Part shown: positions 17,871 through 27,892 of the stretch, one piece after another
Layout of the letters: the number at the start of each line of letters is the position of its first letter
Numbering within the stretch: the first letter of the stretch is position 1
DNA from: Clostridium gelidum
Lineage (GTDB): Bacteria; Bacillota; Clostridia; Clostridiales; Clostridiaceae
Reading direction: 5' to 3'
Assembly (NCBI RefSeq): GCF_019977655.1
Contig: NZ_AP024849.1
Coordinates: 1,459,001 to 1,523,000, forward strand
Length of the DNA: 64,000 nucleotides
Program-made: the position numbers and the translations under genes
Notes under the pieces: generated by a model
Databases searched by the model: none
Told to the model about the DNA's origin: nothing
Seen by the model: the letters and a program-made list of their open reading frames with translations, nothing else

Positions 17871-17925
17871 AAAACTATCAGACATTCTACCTAATTTAAA
17901 TGGATGGAATGTTTGATAGTTTTTT
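17871..17925 (+). terminator. Terminator after tRNA-Leu
   Basis: AAAACTATCAGACATTC (17871-17887) pairs with GAATGTTTGATAGTTTT, with a loop of about 20 bases, then TT. It lies 40 bases after the tRNA. Confidence 0.7.
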
Positions 17926-18145
17926 AGTGCGTAAGATATCAGAATATTTTAAATTTGTGGATAAAACTTAAGAAATCAATTACATTAACATAATATTTTA
18001 AATTTATATTAATAATTAATATAAAAATGACTTGTAGTCATTTTATGTGATATAATCTATAAATAAATATATATGTTGCAAAAATGATTCTTCATTTTAA
18101 ATTTAAGAAATTCTGTAAGAAAAAGTGAGAGTCCCAAAAGTGAAT

Positions 18146-18192
18146 GTCCCAAAAGTGATGCTCCAAATTTTATATTTGGTTAGCAGAACTTT
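18146..18192 (+). repeat. Shared module also found inside a family II element
   Basis: About 47 bases starting GTCCCAAAAGTGATGCTCCA match 32752-32798 almost perfectly. Just upstream, GTCCCAAAAGTGAATG repeats part of it in tandem. It is followed at 18213-18243 by a short family III-like stretch (AATTGTAAATTGTACATTGT). The gap 17926-18272 holds nothing else I recognise. Confidence 0.7.
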
Positions 18193-18272
18193 CTCTTTGA
18201 GCTTCATCCACAATTGTAAATTGTACATTGTTAATTGCAACATAAATAAATTTCTAGCAGAGGTAATAAAAT

Positions 18273-20567
18273 ATGAAGAATATAATAAATATTTTTAAAA
18301 GAGATATAAAGAATATATTTACTAATTGGGCAGCAACAATTGTAGTGATAGCATTAATAATAATACCATCATTATATTCTTTAATAAATATATCAGCATC
18401 TTGGGATCCATATGAAAATACTAAAGGGTTAAAGGTTGCCGTAATTAATGAAGATAAGGGTACAGTTTTTGAAGAAAAAGACATAAACTTAGGTAATGAA
18501 TTAGTTGATAAATTAAAAGATAATGATAAATTGGGATGGGTGTTTGTAGATAAGAAAACTGCTAAGGAAGGTTTATTATTAGAAAAGTATTATGCAACAA
18601 TTGAAATACCAGAAAGTTTCTCAGAAGATGCTACTACAATAACTAAAAAAGATGTTGTAAAACCCAAGTTAATATATACAGTAAATGAAAAGAAAAATGG
18701 TATAGCAGCTAAAATAACAGATTCAGGTGTAAAATCTGTTAAAAGTCAATTAGATGATAATATAGTAAAGAGTATTTCAGGAATATTATTTAGAATATGT
18801 GATGAAGTTGGAGTGGATATAAAAAATAATAGACCTGAGCTTAGAAATATAATAGATTCAGTTTATAAATTAGATGAAAATATGCCAGAACTAGAGGTAC
18901 TATTGGATGAAGCTATCAATGGAACAATAAGTACTTCTGAATTGTTAGAGAAGGGAAATGAAATTATACCAGTAGCATCTGATACACTTGATGCTACCAA
19001 TGAATTTATAGATAAAACTCAGGATTATTTAGATGAAACTCAAGGTGATTTAGATTATGATACGCCAAGAATCAAAGAAGAATTAATTAAGTCAGAAAAT
19101 TTACTTGATACTTCAAGTGTAGTTCTTGGTAATATTGATGATAAGATATTACCAGAAGTAGCAAAAAAGACATTATTAACAGTATCTGATACTGCTAAGG
19201 CAACACAAGAAAGTGTTAATGATGCCAAATCAAAACTTAAGAAGATAAAGAAATCAATTGATAAATTTAGTAATATGGAAATTCCGAGTCCATCAATTGA
19301 TAAATCACTTCAAAGTTCTGAACAAATAGCAAAAGTGCAACAAAGCATTGATAAGCAAGCAAATGCTTTGAAAAATGCACAAGATGCATTAAAAGAGGAA
19401 AGTAAAACAATTTCAAAGGTAATAGATAGGTTGGAAACTGTTGACGAGCAACTTGATAAATCAATAAATAGAGCTAATGAAGAAATTCAGAAATTAAATA
19501 ATGGTGAAAAATTAAATACTCAAAATCTTACGGATACAAGAAAAGTATTAGATGATGTACACACTTTAATTTCAGATACGTTAGATAAGTATGATTCAGA
19601 AATTGTACCAACTGTTAATAACGGAATTGATTCAATGAGAGAGATTTCTGATGCAGGATCAATTTTAACTGCTCAAGGGAAAAATATATTGCCAGATGTT
19701 CAAGAATTAATAAATACATTCCAAAATGTATCAAATTTATCTAATGATCAATTAAATAAATTAAAAGAAAAGTTTCCTGATATTAAAGATAATGTTCATG
19801 AATTAGCAGGAAGGCTTAAAAAGATAGATAACAAAGGTGATATTGATGAATTATTGGATATGATAACAAATAACTGGGAAGATCAAAGTGATTTTTTAGC
19901 AAGTCCAGTTGAAATTCAAGACAATAGGTTATTTTCATGGCCTAATTATGGATCAGCAGTTACTCCATTTTATACAGTTCTCTGTTTATGGATTGGTGGA
20001 TATATGCTTTCAATTATACTTGGCACAGATGCACATTCATTAGAGGAAGGGAAAAAATTAACACATAATGAGTTATATTTTGGTAGGATGTTATTGTTTT
20101 TAGCAATAGGCATAGGACAAGCAATAGTAGCTAGTACGGGAGCATTATTTCTATTAAAGGTTTATGCAGTTCATCCAATAATGTTTGTATTTTATTCCAT
20201 ATTTGTGAGTGTTGTTTTTATGATTATAATTTATACTGCTGTTAGTATTTGGGGACATACAGGAATAATAATAGGTGTAGTATTATTAGTAATACAAGTA
20301 GCTGGAACTAGTGGTAATTTTCCAATAGAAGTTAATCCATCAATTTTTCAAAAAATATTTCCAATACTTCCTTTTAATTATGCAATAAGTGGAATGAGAC
20401 AAGTAATGGCTGGAATAGTATATTCAATATTAATTAGAGACAGTGCTATACTGTGTGCATTTATGATGATATCTATTATTATTGGAATTTTGTTTAAAAA
20501 AGTTACAAATAAAAAGAGAAGGAAAATTGTTGAAAAACTAAAAGAAAGTTCAATAATGATCAGCTAA
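18273..20567 (+). CDS. YhgE/Pip family membrane protein
   Basis: A 764-residue protein with one N-terminal membrane segment (about residues 17-39), a long extracellular part rich in coiled coil (about 170-530), and a C-terminal block of about five membrane segments resembling ABC-2 permeases. The family motif GLKVAVINEDKGTVFEE follows the first segment. Family members include the phage-infection protein Pip of Lactococcus and YhgE; relatives act in the ESX/type VII or lipid-export context, but no type VII gene is in view. A close paralogue follows 52 bases later. Confidence 0.88.
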   Translation: MKNIINIFKRDIKNIFTNWAATIVVIALIIIPSLYSLINISASWDPYENTKGLKVAVINEDKGTVFEEKDINLGNELVDKLKDNDKLGWVFVDKKTAKEGLLLEKYYATIEIPESFSEDATTITKKDVVKPKLIYTVNEKKNGIAAKITDSGVKSVKSQLDDNIVKSISGILFRICDEVGVDIKNNRPELRNIIDSVYKLDENMPELEVLLDEAINGTISTSELLEKGNEIIPVASDTLDATNEFIDKTQDYLDETQGDLDYDTPRIKEELIKSENLLDTSSVVLGNIDDKILPEVAKKTLLTVSDTAKATQESVNDAKSKLKKIKKSIDKFSNMEIPSPSIDKSLQSSEQIAKVQQSIDKQANALKNAQDALKEESKTISKVIDRLETVDEQLDKSINRANEEIQKLNNGEKLNTQNLTDTRKVLDDVHTLISDTLDKYDSEIVPTVNNGIDSMREISDAGSILTAQGKNILPDVQELINTFQNVSNLSNDQLNKLKEKFPDIKDNVHELAGRLKKIDNKGDIDELLDMITNNWEDQSDFLASPVEIQDNRLFSWPNYGSAVTPFYTVLCLWIGGYMLSIILGTDAHSLEEGKKLTHNELYFGRMLLFLAIGIGQAIVASTGALFLLKVYAVHPIMFVFYSIFVSVVFMIIIYTAVSIWGHTGIIIGVVLLVIQVAGTSGNFPIEVNPSIFQKIFPILPFNYAISGMRQVMAGIVYSILIRDSAILCAFMMISIIIGILFKKVTNKKRRKIVEKLKESSIMIS

Positions 20568-20619
20568 TATGATCATATTAATTAAAATGTATATAAATAT
20601 ATATTAGAGGGATTAAATT

Positions 20620-22917
20620 ATGAAGAATGCATTTAGAATTTACAAAAGAGATATGACTAAAATATTTACTAATTGGGTAGCAATAGTTATGATGATAATA
20701 CTTATAATTATTCCATCCTTATATTCGCTAATAAATATAGATGCCTCATGGGATCCATATTCTAATACAAATGGTATAAAGGTTGCGGTAATAAATGAGG
20801 ATAAAGGAACTGTTTTTAAAGAACAGGATATAAATTTAGGTGAAGAATTAGTTAACAAGCTTAAGGACAATGATAAATTAGGTTGGGTTTTTATAGATAA
20901 TATAGAAACTGCTAAACAAGGGTTGTTATTAGAAAAATATTATGCAACAATTGAAATACCAGAGGATTTTTCTAAAGATTCTACGACATTGGCTGAGAAA
21001 GATGTTGTAAAACCTAAGTTAATATATACTGTAAATGAGAAGAAAAATGCAGTAGCGCCTAAAATGACAGATGCAGGAGTAAAAACTGTAAAGAGTCAAA
21101 TAGATGATAATATAGTAAAATCTGTTTCAGGAATATTATTTAAAGTTTGTAATGAAAAAGGAATAGATATACAAAATAATAGAGAAAAAATAAGGAAAAT
21201 AGTTGATAATATCCATGAATTGGATGAAAATATGCCAGAACTTGAAGCATTAGTGGATGAAGCTATTGGTGGAACAGAAGATCTTTCAAAAGTGTTGGAT
21301 AAGAGTAATGATATGATTCCCACTGTATCAGATACTCTTGATTTAACTAATGACTTTTTAGATAACAGTCAATCAGTTTTGGATGAAACACAAGGTGAAT
21401 TATCTGATATATCCCCAATAATAAAAAAAGATCTAGTTATGTCTGAAAACATACTTGATAATTCAAGTATAGAACTTAAAAATCTAGATCAAAAAATATT
21501 GCCGGAAATGGCTAAAAAAACTTTGACAGCAGTATCGGATTCGGCTAAAGCAACACAAGAAACAGTCAGTTCAACTAAGTCTAAACTTAAGAGTTTAAAA
21601 AAATTTATAGACAATGTGAGTAAGATAAAAGTTGAATTACCTTCAGTTGGTGACAATATTGAAACACCTGACAATATAAAATCAATACAAGAAAATCTGA
21701 AAAAGCAAGAAAAATCATTGGAAAGCATGCAAGAAAACTTAAAAGATGTGAGTAAAATAATTTCTAAGACTATAGATAAATTAGATATTATTGATGAAAA
21801 GCTTGATATATTAATTAATAGGACAGATGATGAACTCACAAAATTAGAAAATGGTGAAAAATTAGACACCCAAACACTTCGGGATATGATAAAAGTAATA
21901 GATGAGGTTCATACTTTAGTTGCAGACATTACAGATAGCTATGATTCTGAAATTGTACCCGCAGTTACAAATGGGTTTGATTCAATTAGAGGTATTTTAG
22001 ATAACGGATTAGTATTAGTACAAGAAGGACGGGATACATTACCGGAAGTAGAAAAGTTATTAAGTGTTTCTAAGGACGCAACAAACTTATCTAATCAGGA
22101 GTTAAATAACTTAAAAGAAAAAATTCCTGATGCTAAAGATAAAATTCATGAATTATCGGATAAACTTAAAGATATGGATGAGGACGATAAAATAGATAAA
22201 TTATTAGATATGATGACAAGTAGTTGGGAAAATCAAAGTGATTTCATGGACAGCCCAGTTGAAATAGAAGACAATAGATTGTTTTCATTTCCGAATTATG
22301 GTTCGACAGCCACTCCGTTTTATACAGTACTTTGCCTATGGGTTGGGGGGTTACTTGCTTCTGCATTATTATCACAGGGAGCACCTGAATTTGAAGATGG
22401 GACAAACATTAGGCCTTATGAAATGTATTTAGGAAAATTACTATTATTTATTTCACTTGGAATATGTCAAGCAATAGTTGCAAGTGTAGGAGCTTTAGCT
22501 ATTTTGAAAAGTTATGCTGTTCACCCAATAATGTTTGTTTGTATAAGTGTATTTATTAGTATTGTATTTGTGATTATCATATATACTGCAGCTAGCATAT
22601 TACATGATGTTGGAAAAGCAATAATTGTAGTATTACTAGTATTGCAAATGGCTGGATCAAGTGGAAATTTCCCGATTGAAGTTACGCCAATACTATTTCA
22701 AAAACTATTTCCATTTTTACCTTTTACATATGCTATAAATGCAACGAGACAAGTAATGGCAGGCATAGTATATTCAATATTATTAAAGGATATAGTAATT
22801 TTAATAATATATATGTTTGCTTCATTAATAACGGGTATATTATTAAAGGGAGTATTGAGCAAACTAATAAAAATGTTTGTAGACAAGTTAACTCAGAGTG
22901 GAATAGTGCGTCATTAA
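20620..22917 (+). CDS. YhgE/Pip family membrane protein, tandem paralogue
   Basis: A 765-residue protein with the same layout as its upstream neighbour: N-terminal membrane segment, GIKVAVINEDKGTVFKE, central coiled coil, and five C-terminal membrane segments. The two are very similar in the first 170 and last 230 residues and more diverged in the middle. They share direction, spacing and an AGAGG site, so they are probably one operon made by gene duplication. A terminator follows. Confidence 0.88.
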   Translation: MKNAFRIYKRDMTKIFTNWVAIVMMIILIIIPSLYSLINIDASWDPYSNTNGIKVAVINEDKGTVFKEQDINLGEELVNKLKDNDKLGWVFIDNIETAKQGLLLEKYYATIEIPEDFSKDSTTLAEKDVVKPKLIYTVNEKKNAVAPKMTDAGVKTVKSQIDDNIVKSVSGILFKVCNEKGIDIQNNREKIRKIVDNIHELDENMPELEALVDEAIGGTEDLSKVLDKSNDMIPTVSDTLDLTNDFLDNSQSVLDETQGELSDISPIIKKDLVMSENILDNSSIELKNLDQKILPEMAKKTLTAVSDSAKATQETVSSTKSKLKSLKKFIDNVSKIKVELPSVGDNIETPDNIKSIQENLKKQEKSLESMQENLKDVSKIISKTIDKLDIIDEKLDILINRTDDELTKLENGEKLDTQTLRDMIKVIDEVHTLVADITDSYDSEIVPAVTNGFDSIRGILDNGLVLVQEGRDTLPEVEKLLSVSKDATNLSNQELNNLKEKIPDAKDKIHELSDKLKDMDEDDKIDKLLDMMTSSWENQSDFMDSPVEIEDNRLFSFPNYGSTATPFYTVLCLWVGGLLASALLSQGAPEFEDGTNIRPYEMYLGKLLLFISLGICQAIVASVGALAILKSYAVHPIMFVCISVFISIVFVIIIYTAASILHDVGKAIIVVLLVLQMAGSSGNFPIEVTPILFQKLFPFLPFTYAINATRQVMAGIVYSILLKDIVILIIYMFASLITGILLKGVLSKLIKMFVDKLTQSGIVRH

Positions 22918-22936
22918 AGTGCAATATAATTAGGAT

Positions 22937-22975
22937 CAATAGCCCAATATTTTTATTGAGGCTATTTTTTTAATT
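22937..22975 (+). terminator. Terminator after the YhgE/Pip pair
   Basis: AATAGCCCAATA pairs with TATTGAGGCTATT (small bulge) and is followed by TTTTTTAATT. Confidence 0.8.
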
Positions 22976-23075
22976 GCGCCTTATGTTATATGATTAAAAT
23001 AAAAATTACTATATATACATTTAAATGGAAATGGCGTAATATATAAGATGAAATAATATGATAAAGTTGTAATTT

Positions 23076-23094
23076 TGATATGATTTTCATATCA
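23076..23094 (+). promoter_or_regulatory. Perfect palindrome directly before a kinase start
   Basis: TGATATGA and TCATATCA (8 bp, 3-base spacer) end two bases before the AGGGGG ribosome binding site of the first histidine kinase. It could be an operator or a small hairpin in the leader that affects translation. No regulator is known. Confidence 0.45.
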
Positions 23095-23105
23095 TAGGGG
23101 GAACG

Positions 23106-25022
23106 ATGAAAGAAAATAGGAAAGTATTAAATAAATTCTTTGTTAATAAATATACAGATATATATATTTTTGCAACTAGTATATTTACATATATTATATT
23201 AAATTTTATAACTAATAATTGCAAGATAAATATACCTCTAATGTTTAGAGGGTACTACATAATTCTAAGTATAGTTTTATTTGTATTAATAGAGCAAGTT
23301 AGAAAATTTTATAAGCAATATATTTCAAAGATTGTAATTGTATTCTTTTCACTAATGATTTTTATATCAGCAGTTGGATTTATAATAAACATTAACGAAA
23401 AAGATTTTTTGAGTCAATTTACGATGATATACATAGCTGTGAGTAAAGAAAGCATTTTATTAATAGAAACTTTTTGTTGTTATGCATTAAGTGAATACTA
23501 TTTTAAAAATAAAGAACTGAAAAATCAATCTTACTGGATATTTATTTTAATCATTACAAGTCTAGGAATAATTTATTATTTTGAAATGATTATAAATTAC
23601 ATAAAAATTGTATATTTAATTGTAGAAATACCGTTAATTGTAAAAATAATTTTAAATATGAAAAAATCAATAATTCCCCAAAAACAAGAAAATAATATTT
23701 TAAATAGTTATATATTTTCTACAATAATAATATTAATAGCCAATATATACGGATTTTATAATAACAGTCAGGAGACAGTAAATATATTAATTGAGATCAT
23801 ATATTTAATAAACTTCAGGATAATTTGGAATTTCATAATTATTAAAGTAATTAGGGAACCATATAAAACTTTATCAAACTCATTAATTGAAAAAAATAAA
23901 GAATTAGATAAATTAAATCATAAAATAGCAGTTGGAAATAATCAATTAGAAAAGTCAATAAGTCTTTTGAAAAGCAAAGAATATTTATATTCTACATTTT
24001 TTAGATTTATGCCTCATCCAATTATAATTTTAAATGTAGATAATGATAGAATTTTATTTGTAAATAAACAATTTTTAAAATTTGCTGGTATTTCTAAAAC
24101 AAGAGACATAATAAATAAAAAAGTAAAGAAATATATAGAATTTATGCCAGATAATATGAAAAATAAAGATTATAATGCAATTTTTTACATAGGAGATACA
24201 AGAAAATACATTGAAGCAAAATTTTTAAAAACTTATTCAGATTCCACAAAGAAATTGATACTAATTAAAGATAATACTTCAAAAGTACAAATAAAAGAAA
24301 TAAGAAAAGAAGTTGAAAATAAAAAAATTGAAGAGAGTATTAGAACTGAATTTCTTTCGAGTATAAGTCACGATTTAAAAACGCCAATAAATGTGATTTA
24401 TTCAGCAATGCAGGTTGAAAAGATATATATTAAAAAGAAAGATTTAGAAGTATTGAATAAATATAATAATATATGTAAACAAAATTGTATTTCATTAATT
24501 AAGTTAACTAATAATTTAATAGATAATTCAAAAATAAATTCTCATTATTTAGTTCCAAGGTTAAAGAATATTAATATAGTAGCTGTTATTGAAGAAAATG
24601 TAATGTCATTAATTGATTATGTAAAATGGAATAATATAGATTTGATTTTTGATACTAATACGGAAGAATGTTATTTAGATATAGATCATGAATTTATGGA
24701 TAGAATAATTTTAAATTTAGTTTCCAATGCTGTGAAATTCACTCCAGATGGTGGCAAGATATATGTAATAATATGTGATAATAATGATAAGGTTAATGTA
24801 TCTGTAAAAGATAGTGGAAGTGGAATTGAACAAGAATTTATATATCAAGCATTTAATAGATATTCTGTTGGTGAAGATATTAAAACAGATTCTAAAAGTG
24901 GTACGGGAATAGGACTTAGTGTAGTGAAGCAGCTAGTAGAATTGCAAGGTGGAAATATAGAAATAAAAAGAAATGAAGATGTGGGAACAACTATATGTAT
25001 GGAATTTAAAAAAGGAGAGTAG
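23106..25022 (+). CDS. Membrane sensor histidine kinase
   Basis: A 638-residue kinase. Residues 1-270 hold about eight membrane segments forming a membrane sensor region, residues 295-400 resemble a PAS domain (FRFMPHPIIILNVDNDRILFVN), and then comes a HisKA domain with H422 in SSISHDLKTPIN. The ATPase domain has the N box (NLVSNAVKFTPDGG), G1 (VKDSGSGIEQEF) and G2 (KSGTGIGLSVVKQL). It should phosphorylate itself and pass the phosphate to a response regulator, but none is adjacent. The second kinase starts 2 bases after its stop. Confidence 0.92.
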   Translation: MKENRKVLNKFFVNKYTDIYIFATSIFTYIILNFITNNCKINIPLMFRGYYIILSIVLFVLIEQVRKFYKQYISKIVIVFFSLMIFISAVGFIININEKDFLSQFTMIYIAVSKESILLIETFCCYALSEYYFKNKELKNQSYWIFILIITSLGIIYYFEMIINYIKIVYLIVEIPLIVKIILNMKKSIIPQKQENNILNSYIFSTIIILIANIYGFYNNSQETVNILIEIIYLINFRIIWNFIIIKVIREPYKTLSNSLIEKNKELDKLNHKIAVGNNQLEKSISLLKSKEYLYSTFFRFMPHPIIILNVDNDRILFVNKQFLKFAGISKTRDIINKKVKKYIEFMPDNMKNKDYNAIFYIGDTRKYIEAKFLKTYSDSTKKLILIKDNTSKVQIKEIRKEVENKKIEESIRTEFLSSISHDLKTPINVIYSAMQVEKIYIKKKDLEVLNKYNNICKQNCISLIKLTNNLIDNSKINSHYLVPRLKNINIVAVIEENVMSLIDYVKWNNIDLIFDTNTEECYLDIDHEFMDRIILNLVSNAVKFTPDGGKIYVIICDNNDKVNVSVKDSGSGIEQEFIYQAFNRYSVGEDIKTDSKSGTGIGLSVVKQLVELQGGNIEIKRNEDVGTTICMEFKKGE

Positions 25023-25024
25023 AC

Positions 25025-27013
25025 ATGTATAAAATTAAAATTAATAAAAATGATAGTAGAATAAATATCATTATTGCAGCTGTATTATTAATTATATATT
25101 CTATTCTTACTAAAGATTTTAATATTTATTTGCTATTAAATAGTATAATAACAATTGCTATGATTGTAGTTTTCATTTACGTAAATATAATAAGAACAAA
25201 ATATATTGATAAAACATTTATGAAAAGTTTTGAATTAGCATATTTAGTGTCAATTATAATAATTATTTTAAATATAATTGGATTTGTATATTTGTTTCAA
25301 CATACTTCTAAAATTTATTTTATTTTTCTATTTAGTATACAATCTACGTTTGAGTCCTGTGAGATAGAAAATTTTTTTAAGTTTAAAAAGAGTTCTTTTA
25401 AAAGCATAATAATTTGTATTAGTTATTCTATATTATTGGTAATGTTGTTTTATGTATTTAAGGTGAATTATACGCTTTATAGATCATCATTTTTCATTGG
25501 AACTGTTGCATTAAGTGTAATAATAAGTATAGGAACATGTATATCTACTTTAGAAAATATGGTAAGAAATAGAAAAAAATTTCCTATTGATGAATTTAGA
25601 AAAATAATATTTTATATGTTTTCTATATTATTGTATTACTTTGGATTATTATGCTTAATTAGCGGATATAAGGAAATTGCTGAAATTATAGTATTTATAA
25701 AATGTATTACGTTTTACAAATTTTACAATTATATAATAAGTAAAGTATTAGATAATTCATTAATAAAAATTAATGATAATATAGAAATAGCAACAAAAAC
25801 AAAGAGAGAACTTAATTCAATTTTGAAAAAGAGAAATTCCATATTAAATGAAGTTAATGTAGTGCTAAAAAAAAGCCAAGATAAAAATAATCAATTAATA
25901 GATTCAATTTATGGTGGTGTATTTTTATTTTACAACGACAAGCTTCAATATATTAATAAAAAAACATTAGTAACTTTGGATATCGAAAGTGATGAAGCTT
26001 TCGGAATGGAGTTAAATGAATTTATTGGAAAGTATTTTGATATTACTTTAGAAGAGATAAAAGATTCCGGAAATTATATTCCTTTTGCAAAAATGAAACA
26101 TACAAAATTAGATGTTGAAATATTTTTATCTTATATAGATGAAAAAAGTAAAATCCTTTATGTTCATGATATAAGTGAAATAAATGAAAACATAAAGATA
26201 AAAAAAGTTCTTGAAGAGTATTTACAAGAAGAAGAAATAAAAAAAGAATTTTTCTCCAATATTTCCCATGAATTAAAAACACCTATAAATCTAATATTTG
26301 CTGCATTACAGGTTAATCAAATTTATGTGGATGAAAGTAATATAGAGGGCATCAATAGAAATAGAAAGATAATAAAGCAAAATTGTTTAAGACTAATTAG
26401 AACAATAAACAATTTTATAGATGCTAACAAAGTTTCAGAAGGATATATGATTCCAGATTATAAAATACATAATATAGTTGAACTCGTGGAGAATATATCC
26501 ACTGCATCAAATAAATATATACAATTAATTGAGAACACATTAACTTTTGATGCAGATGAAGAAGAAATTTATGTTAAATGTGACAAAGAAATGATTACAA
26601 GAATTATATTAAACATACTTTCAAACTCTGTTAAATACGGTAAAAAGGGTGGAAATATAGATGTTAACGTAGGTACAGATGCGGATAATCATGTAATTAT
26701 AAAAGTTAAAAATGATGGCTTGAAAATTGATAAAAAGACTATACCATATATTTTTGATAAATTTACCAAACTAAATAAAGCTTTTAATAGACTTAAAGAG
26801 GGTAGCGGACTAGGATTATTTTTAACTAAAGCATTAATTGAACTTCAAGGTGGAAATATAAATATCATATCAAATAATAGCGGAAATGAATTTATAATTA
26901 CTATGCCTAGAGTGATGATACAATCTGATTGTGAATTTATTCATGAAAATTGGGAGACAAATCCATTAGAAGAAAAGATAGATGTAGAGTTTTCAGACAT
27001 CTATATTGAATAA
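25025..27013 (+). CDS. Membrane sensor histidine kinase, paralogue
   Basis: A 662-residue kinase built like the one before it: about eight N-terminal membrane segments, a PAS-like region (IYGGVFLFYNDKLQYINKK, about 300-390), H415 in SNISHELKTPIN, N box NILSNSVKYGKKGG, G1 (VKNDGLKIDKK, with the usual DxGxG reduced to NDGLKI) and G2 (GSGLGLFLTKAL). The weak G1 box may lower ATPase activity. The tight link to the first kinase suggests a matched pair, possibly a heterodimer. Confidence 0.9.
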   Translation: MYKIKINKNDSRINIIIAAVLLIIYSILTKDFNIYLLLNSIITIAMIVVFIYVNIIRTKYIDKTFMKSFELAYLVSIIIIILNIIGFVYLFQHTSKIYFIFLFSIQSTFESCEIENFFKFKKSSFKSIIICISYSILLVMLFYVFKVNYTLYRSSFFIGTVALSVIISIGTCISTLENMVRNRKKFPIDEFRKIIFYMFSILLYYFGLLCLISGYKEIAEIIVFIKCITFYKFYNYIISKVLDNSLIKINDNIEIATKTKRELNSILKKRNSILNEVNVVLKKSQDKNNQLIDSIYGGVFLFYNDKLQYINKKTLVTLDIESDEAFGMELNEFIGKYFDITLEEIKDSGNYIPFAKMKHTKLDVEIFLSYIDEKSKILYVHDISEINENIKIKKVLEEYLQEEEIKKEFFSNISHELKTPINLIFAALQVNQIYVDESNIEGINRNRKIIKQNCLRLIRTINNFIDANKVSEGYMIPDYKIHNIVELVENISTASNKYIQLIENTLTFDADEEEIYVKCDKEMITRIILNILSNSVKYGKKGGNIDVNVGTDADNHVIIKVKNDGLKIDKKTIPYIFDKFTKLNKAFNRLKEGSGLGLFLTKALIELQGGNINIISNNSGNEFIITMPRVMIQSDCEFIHENWETNPLEEKIDVEFSDIYIE

Positions 27014-27058
27014 TATAGATACATAGTTTTAAGCGAAGTTACATATATTAGATTAGTT

Positions 27059-27219
27059 AGGCACAATCAAAAAAATAACAAGTCCATTTGCCAGCTTATT
27101 TTCCATCATGCTACGTAGGCAAATTGACCTGATAGGGCCACTATAAGGGCAATTCGTCTCCTTGACTGATGAAAAATATTCATGGCAACTTTGGACTTGT
27201 TATTTATTTTCATGTGCCT
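27059..27219 (+). repeat. Family I structured element, copy b (short form)
   Basis: A 161-base copy with the same ends and core as copy a, but lacking the optional internal hairpins. It reads GATAGGGCCACTATAAGGG at the core hairpin. It occupies most of the gap between the second kinase and tspO. Confidence 0.85.
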
Positions 27220-27254
27220 TATGTGAAATTAATTAAAATTTAAGGTGGGAATAT

Positions 27255-27758
27255 ATGATAAGTAAATCAAGGGAAAAGAAGAAAATTAAAATTATGCCCC
27301 TAATTATATCTATAGGAATACCATTCTTAATTGGTGGAATTACGTCAGTACTTATTCCAAATATTAGTTCAATATATGGGGATTTAGTTAAACCCAGTTT
27401 TTCGCCTCCATCAATAGTGTTCCCAATTGCTTGGACAATTCTTTATATACTTATGGGGATAGCGTCATATAAGGTATACGTGCTAAAATATGATAATATT
27501 GATGTAAGCTCTGCTCTGTTTGTTTACGCTATACAATTATTGCTGAATTTCTTATGGACATTTATTTTCTTTGGATTTAAATTATATGGATTGGCATTTT
27601 TGGAGCTTGTCGTGCTATTTTTGTTTGTGATGTTAACAATAAAGAGATTCTACAAAAAGGCTGGGAAGAAAGCAGCAATATTATTATTTCCATATTTAAT
27701 TTGGATTATATATGCTGGAGTCTTAAACTTCTTTATTTGGATGTTAAACGAAATGTAA
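27255..27758 (+). CDS. tspO: TspO/MBR family protein
   Basis: A 167-residue protein with five membrane segments and the family motifs KPSFSPPSIVFPIAWTILY and LLNFLWTFIFFG. Bacterial TspO binds porphyrins and related tetrapyrroles and is linked to stress control; here no partner gene is near. GGTGGGA precedes the ATG. The N-terminus carries about 15 extra charged residues. Confidence 0.92.
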   Translation: MISKSREKKKIKIMPLIISIGIPFLIGGITSVLIPNISSIYGDLVKPSFSPPSIVFPIAWTILYILMGIASYKVYVLKYDNIDVSSALFVYAIQLLLNFLWTFIFFGFKLYGLAFLELVVLFLFVMLTIKRFYKKAGKKAAILLFPYLIWIIYAGVLNFFIWMLNEM

Positions 27759-27892
27759 TTAACAATTAACAATGGACGATTGACAATTAAGGAAGAAAAG
27801 CTTATAGCTTTTCAGTAAAATATAAAGTTAAAGAAATTACGAGTAATTCCATAATCAATTGTCAATTGTACACTGTCCATTGTCAATTATCT
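27757..27892 (+). repeat. Family III inverted-repeat element
   Basis: The ends are complementary: TTAACAATGGACGATTGACA on the left matches the right end reading GTACACTGTCCATTGTCAAT with a few differences, around a centre of about 80 AT-rich bases. Related units of ACAATTAACAATG type occur at 30296, 30499 and 39766. It lies between convergent tspO and the HAD phosphatase gene, and may also stop transcription. Confidence 0.65.
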
